From positions 10,051,501 through 10,115,500 of the forward strand of contig NC_091971.1 of assembly GCF_036711975.1 (NCBI RefSeq): a stretch of 64,000 nt of DNA, read 5' to 3'. The notes below the pieces were generated by a model. The model had not been told where the DNA came from and did no database searches. It saw nothing but the letters and a program-made list of their open reading frames with translations. Below are positions 62,096 through 64,000 of this stretch, piece by piece. This stretch comes from Onthophagus taurus (Eukaryota; Arthropoda; Insecta; Coleoptera; Scarabaeidae). How positions within the stretch are numbered: position 1 is the first letter of the stretch; each line of letters starts with the position of its first letter. Made by a program: the position numbers and the translations under genes.

Positions 62096-63136
62096 ATGCG
62101 TATATCCAAGTTAAAACTGTATATATTCCTCTCAATAATCGCAATTTGTATCCTGTATATATCCGGATTTTTTATACATCTTCGTACGACTAGTTTTAGA
62201 CACTTTTCGTATCCACTTGATGAGGATATTTATCAGTATGTAGAAGAGATGAAGAACCATTTAACGCCTTCACATGTACCTATTAATCAAATGAACTACT
62301 ATTTTATAAAAAACCCACACGAAAAATGTCAAGAAAACACCACACTTCGATTGGTGTATGTGATAAAATCAGCAATTGATCATTTTGGGAGAAGAGAGGC
62401 TATCAGGAAGACTTGGGGCTATGAACATCGATTTTCTGATGTTGAAATACGAACGTTTTTTATGTTAGGAATGCGAAATGATCTAGATTTACAACATAAA
62501 GTGTCTGTGGAAAGTGAAAAATATAAAGATGTGATTCAAGGAAGTTTCATTGATGAATATTTTACAAATACTATAAAAACTATAATGAGTTATAGGTTTT
62601 TAGTTGATCATTGTCCTTATTCTAAGTTTTATATGTTTGTTGATGATGATTATTATGTTTCAACTAAAAATGTATTGAGATATTTAAGAAATCCGTCCAA
62701 ATATCCTGATTATTTAACAAATTCAGCCATGGAAAATATACAATCAATTGAACCGAGTCGATTTTATGCTGGATACGCTGTAGATGCTTATCCAATGAGA
62801 AATTTAATAAGCAAATTTTCTATGCCTTTAGAGGAATATCCTTATAATAAATACCCTCTGTATGCAACAGCTGGAGCTTACATGTTATCTTTAAATACTT
62901 TAATTGATATGTATTATGCTAGTCATTTTGTGAAATTTTTTCGTTTTGATGATGTATATTTAGGTATTATAGCACATAAATTAGGGATAATTCCGCACCA
63001 TACACCATATGTTACTTTATTTTATGAGGAATATTCACCTGAACATTATCAATTTATGATTGCTGTGCATGGATATGATGATTCAAACAAAATGGAACAA
63101 ATTTGGAATGAACAAAAAGAACTAGGAAATGCATAA
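62096..63136 (+). CDS. brn: Brainiac-like beta-1,3-N-acetylglucosaminyltransferase
   Basis: From the ATG at 62096 the protein is 346 residues, a type II Golgi protein with a short cytosolic tail and one anchor at about 9-27 (YIFLSIIAICILYISGFFI). The glycosyltransferase family 31 motifs follow in order: RREAIRKTWGYEHRFSD (99-115), FVDDDYYVS (181-189, the metal-binding DxD), YATAGAYMLS (256-265) and FRFDDVYLG (282-290). The RRTWGYE-RFSDV and VDDDYYVSxKNVL stretches match Drosophila brainiac, which is 325 residues. Brainiac extends mannosyl-glucosylceramide in arthro-series glycosphingolipids. An earlier in-frame start would add 27 residues ahead of the anchor, but it spans a splice-acceptor-like CTTTTTAG, so I prefer 62096. 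AATAAA lies at 63142-63147. It faces CBP20 tail to tail with 76 bp between stops. Confidence 0.92.
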   Translation: MRISKLKLYIFLSIIAICILYISGFFIHLRTTSFRHFSYPLDEDIYQYVEEMKNHLTPSHVPINQMNYYFIKNPHEKCQENTTLRLVYVIKSAIDHFGRREAIRKTWGYEHRFSDVEIRTFFMLGMRNDLDLQHKVSVESEKYKDVIQGSFIDEYFTNTIKTIMSYRFLVDHCPYSKFYMFVDDDYYVSTKNVLRYLRNPSKYPDYLTNSAMENIQSIEPSRFYAGYAVDAYPMRNLISKFSMPLEEYPYNKYPLYATAGAYMLSLNTLIDMYYASHFVKFFRFDDVYLGIIAHKLGIIPHHTPYVTLFYEEYSPEHYQFMIAVHGYDDSNKMEQIWNEQKELGNA

Positions 63137-63212
63137 TTTGAAATAAAAGGCTTTTTTATATAAAATTAAATTATTATTATTTGTTAAATGTTTAAATCTA
63201 AATATCTTCTTT

Positions 63213-63814
63213 TTATCGTCCAAAATGTGGTTCAGGGACAAGTTTTTGAGCAATTATCTTCCCATAACCACCTCTCCCCGAGTCATAATCAGTCCTATAT
63301 TCATCACGAACCTAAAAATAATATTATTTAAGTAATCCTCCTCATATCTAATTAAAAAAGAATACTTGTCCCCCAGTTTTTCCTCTTCCATATTGTCTAC
63401 CTTCAATAAACCCAGCATCCCAATCAGTACGTACAATCCTATCATCTAATCGAGTCCCGTTAACGTATCTTAAACAATTTTCAGCATCGGCTCGATTATA
63501 ATACTCAACGAAACAAAATCCACACGGAGTTTTCTTATATTTATCTAAACCCATTATAATCCTACGAATATCACCACATCTTGAAAATAACTCGTAGAGT
63601 TGTTCTTCGGTGGTGAAAAAGGAGAGATTTCCAACGTACAAAGTGGTGGAGAGACGTAAAAGTTTATCTTGTTCAGCTCTGGACCCCTAAATTAGAATAA
63701 AGTGAGGTTAGGTTGCTATTATTCCTTAATACTTGATAATACCTTAAAATGTTGATCTCTATACGAACTTAATTCAACTGCAGATGATGTTGACGAAGCT
63801 AAGGCCCCAGCCAT
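63213..63814 (-). CDS. Cbp20: Nuclear cap-binding protein subunit 2 (CBP20)
   Basis: Exons in transcript order are 63814-63743, 63686-63366 and 63311-63213. The introns are 56 and 54 bp, all phase 0, giving 163 residues. The N-terminus has the CBP20 cap-stacking segment [13 protein letters not shown], with the conserved Tyr. The RRM follows: RNP2 [12 protein letters not shown]1 CGFCFVEYY, and [18 protein letters not shown], then [34 protein letters not shown]20 binds m7G caps with CBP80 in the nucleus and acts in splicing, export and miRNA processing. The tail after GGYGK ([14 protein letters not shown]) differs from the human ending. Human CBP20 is 156 residues, so the gene is full length. 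It is convergent with the brainiac-like gene; no canonical AATAAA was seen on this strand before the neighbour's stop. Confidence 0.95.
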
Positions 63815-64000
63815 GTCAATAAGTTAAGATTTATAAGGTTTTTTCTAGAAATATTTGTTTATGATTTTGACGTTTAATAATCACAACTAGTAAATGTAGA
63901 TGTCGCTTTTAATTAATTTTAAAAAGAAATTACAATTTAATATAAATAATAATTATAAAATTAAAAATTATTTTAGAACGAATAAAATATGTTTAATAAT

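Overview
The window looks like a piece of an AT-rich insect nuclear genome. Coding genes are sparse and split by short introns (54-69 bp is common) with GT..AG borders. The recognisable proteins are closest to insect or metazoan families: brainiac, CBP20, a CNG channel beta-like subunit and ODAD4/TTC25. The many nucleosome-length satellite arrays and nested DNA transposons would fit a beetle, but that is inference.

Layout. 1-7.8 kb: no gene recognised, one decayed non-LTR retrotransposon at about 6.2-6.9 kb. 7.83-15.6 kb: a three-layer transposon nest. A Tc1/mariner-type transposase pseudogene (minus strand) was split by a 6.7-kb Foldback/MULE-like element (7961-14688, 9-bp target duplication). 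Its long inverted arms are made of an exact 172-bp tandem repeat, and its centre carries an intact four-exon SGNH/GDSL hydrolase gene. A hAT-type element with an 8-bp target duplication later landed in the right arm. 16.2-17.9 kb: promoter-like DNA, a perfect RFX X-box and a TA-flanked MITE. 21.1-33.6 kb: four exons of a minus-strand PH-domain gene whose 3' part was not found; its introns hold a 344-bp satellite array and a 122-bp repeat. 34-42 kb: intergenic DNA dominated by dimeric satellites. 43.7 kb: an orphan TPR exon. 45.4-46.9 kb: two retrotransposon remnants, one ending in poly(A) next to a TTGGG-type repeat. 48.4-49.75 kb: an ODAD4/TTC25-like cilia gene with an X-box upstream. 51.2-53.9 kb: satellite. 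54.9-57.9 kb: five-exon CNG-channel beta-like gene. 58.1-60.4 kb: 173-bp satellite. 60.8-61.3 kb: MITE with 8-bp target duplication. 62.1-63.8 kb: brainiac and CBP20, tail to tail.

The host genes do not form a pathway. The ODAD4-like protein docks outer dynein arms of motile cilia or flagella, the CNG-like protein is a membrane channel subunit, brainiac is a Golgi glycosphingolipid glycosyltransferase, and CBP20 is the nuclear cap-binding RRM protein. The most unusual object is the Foldback-like element carrying its own promoter-driven, intron-containing SGNH hydrolase gene and no visible transposase.
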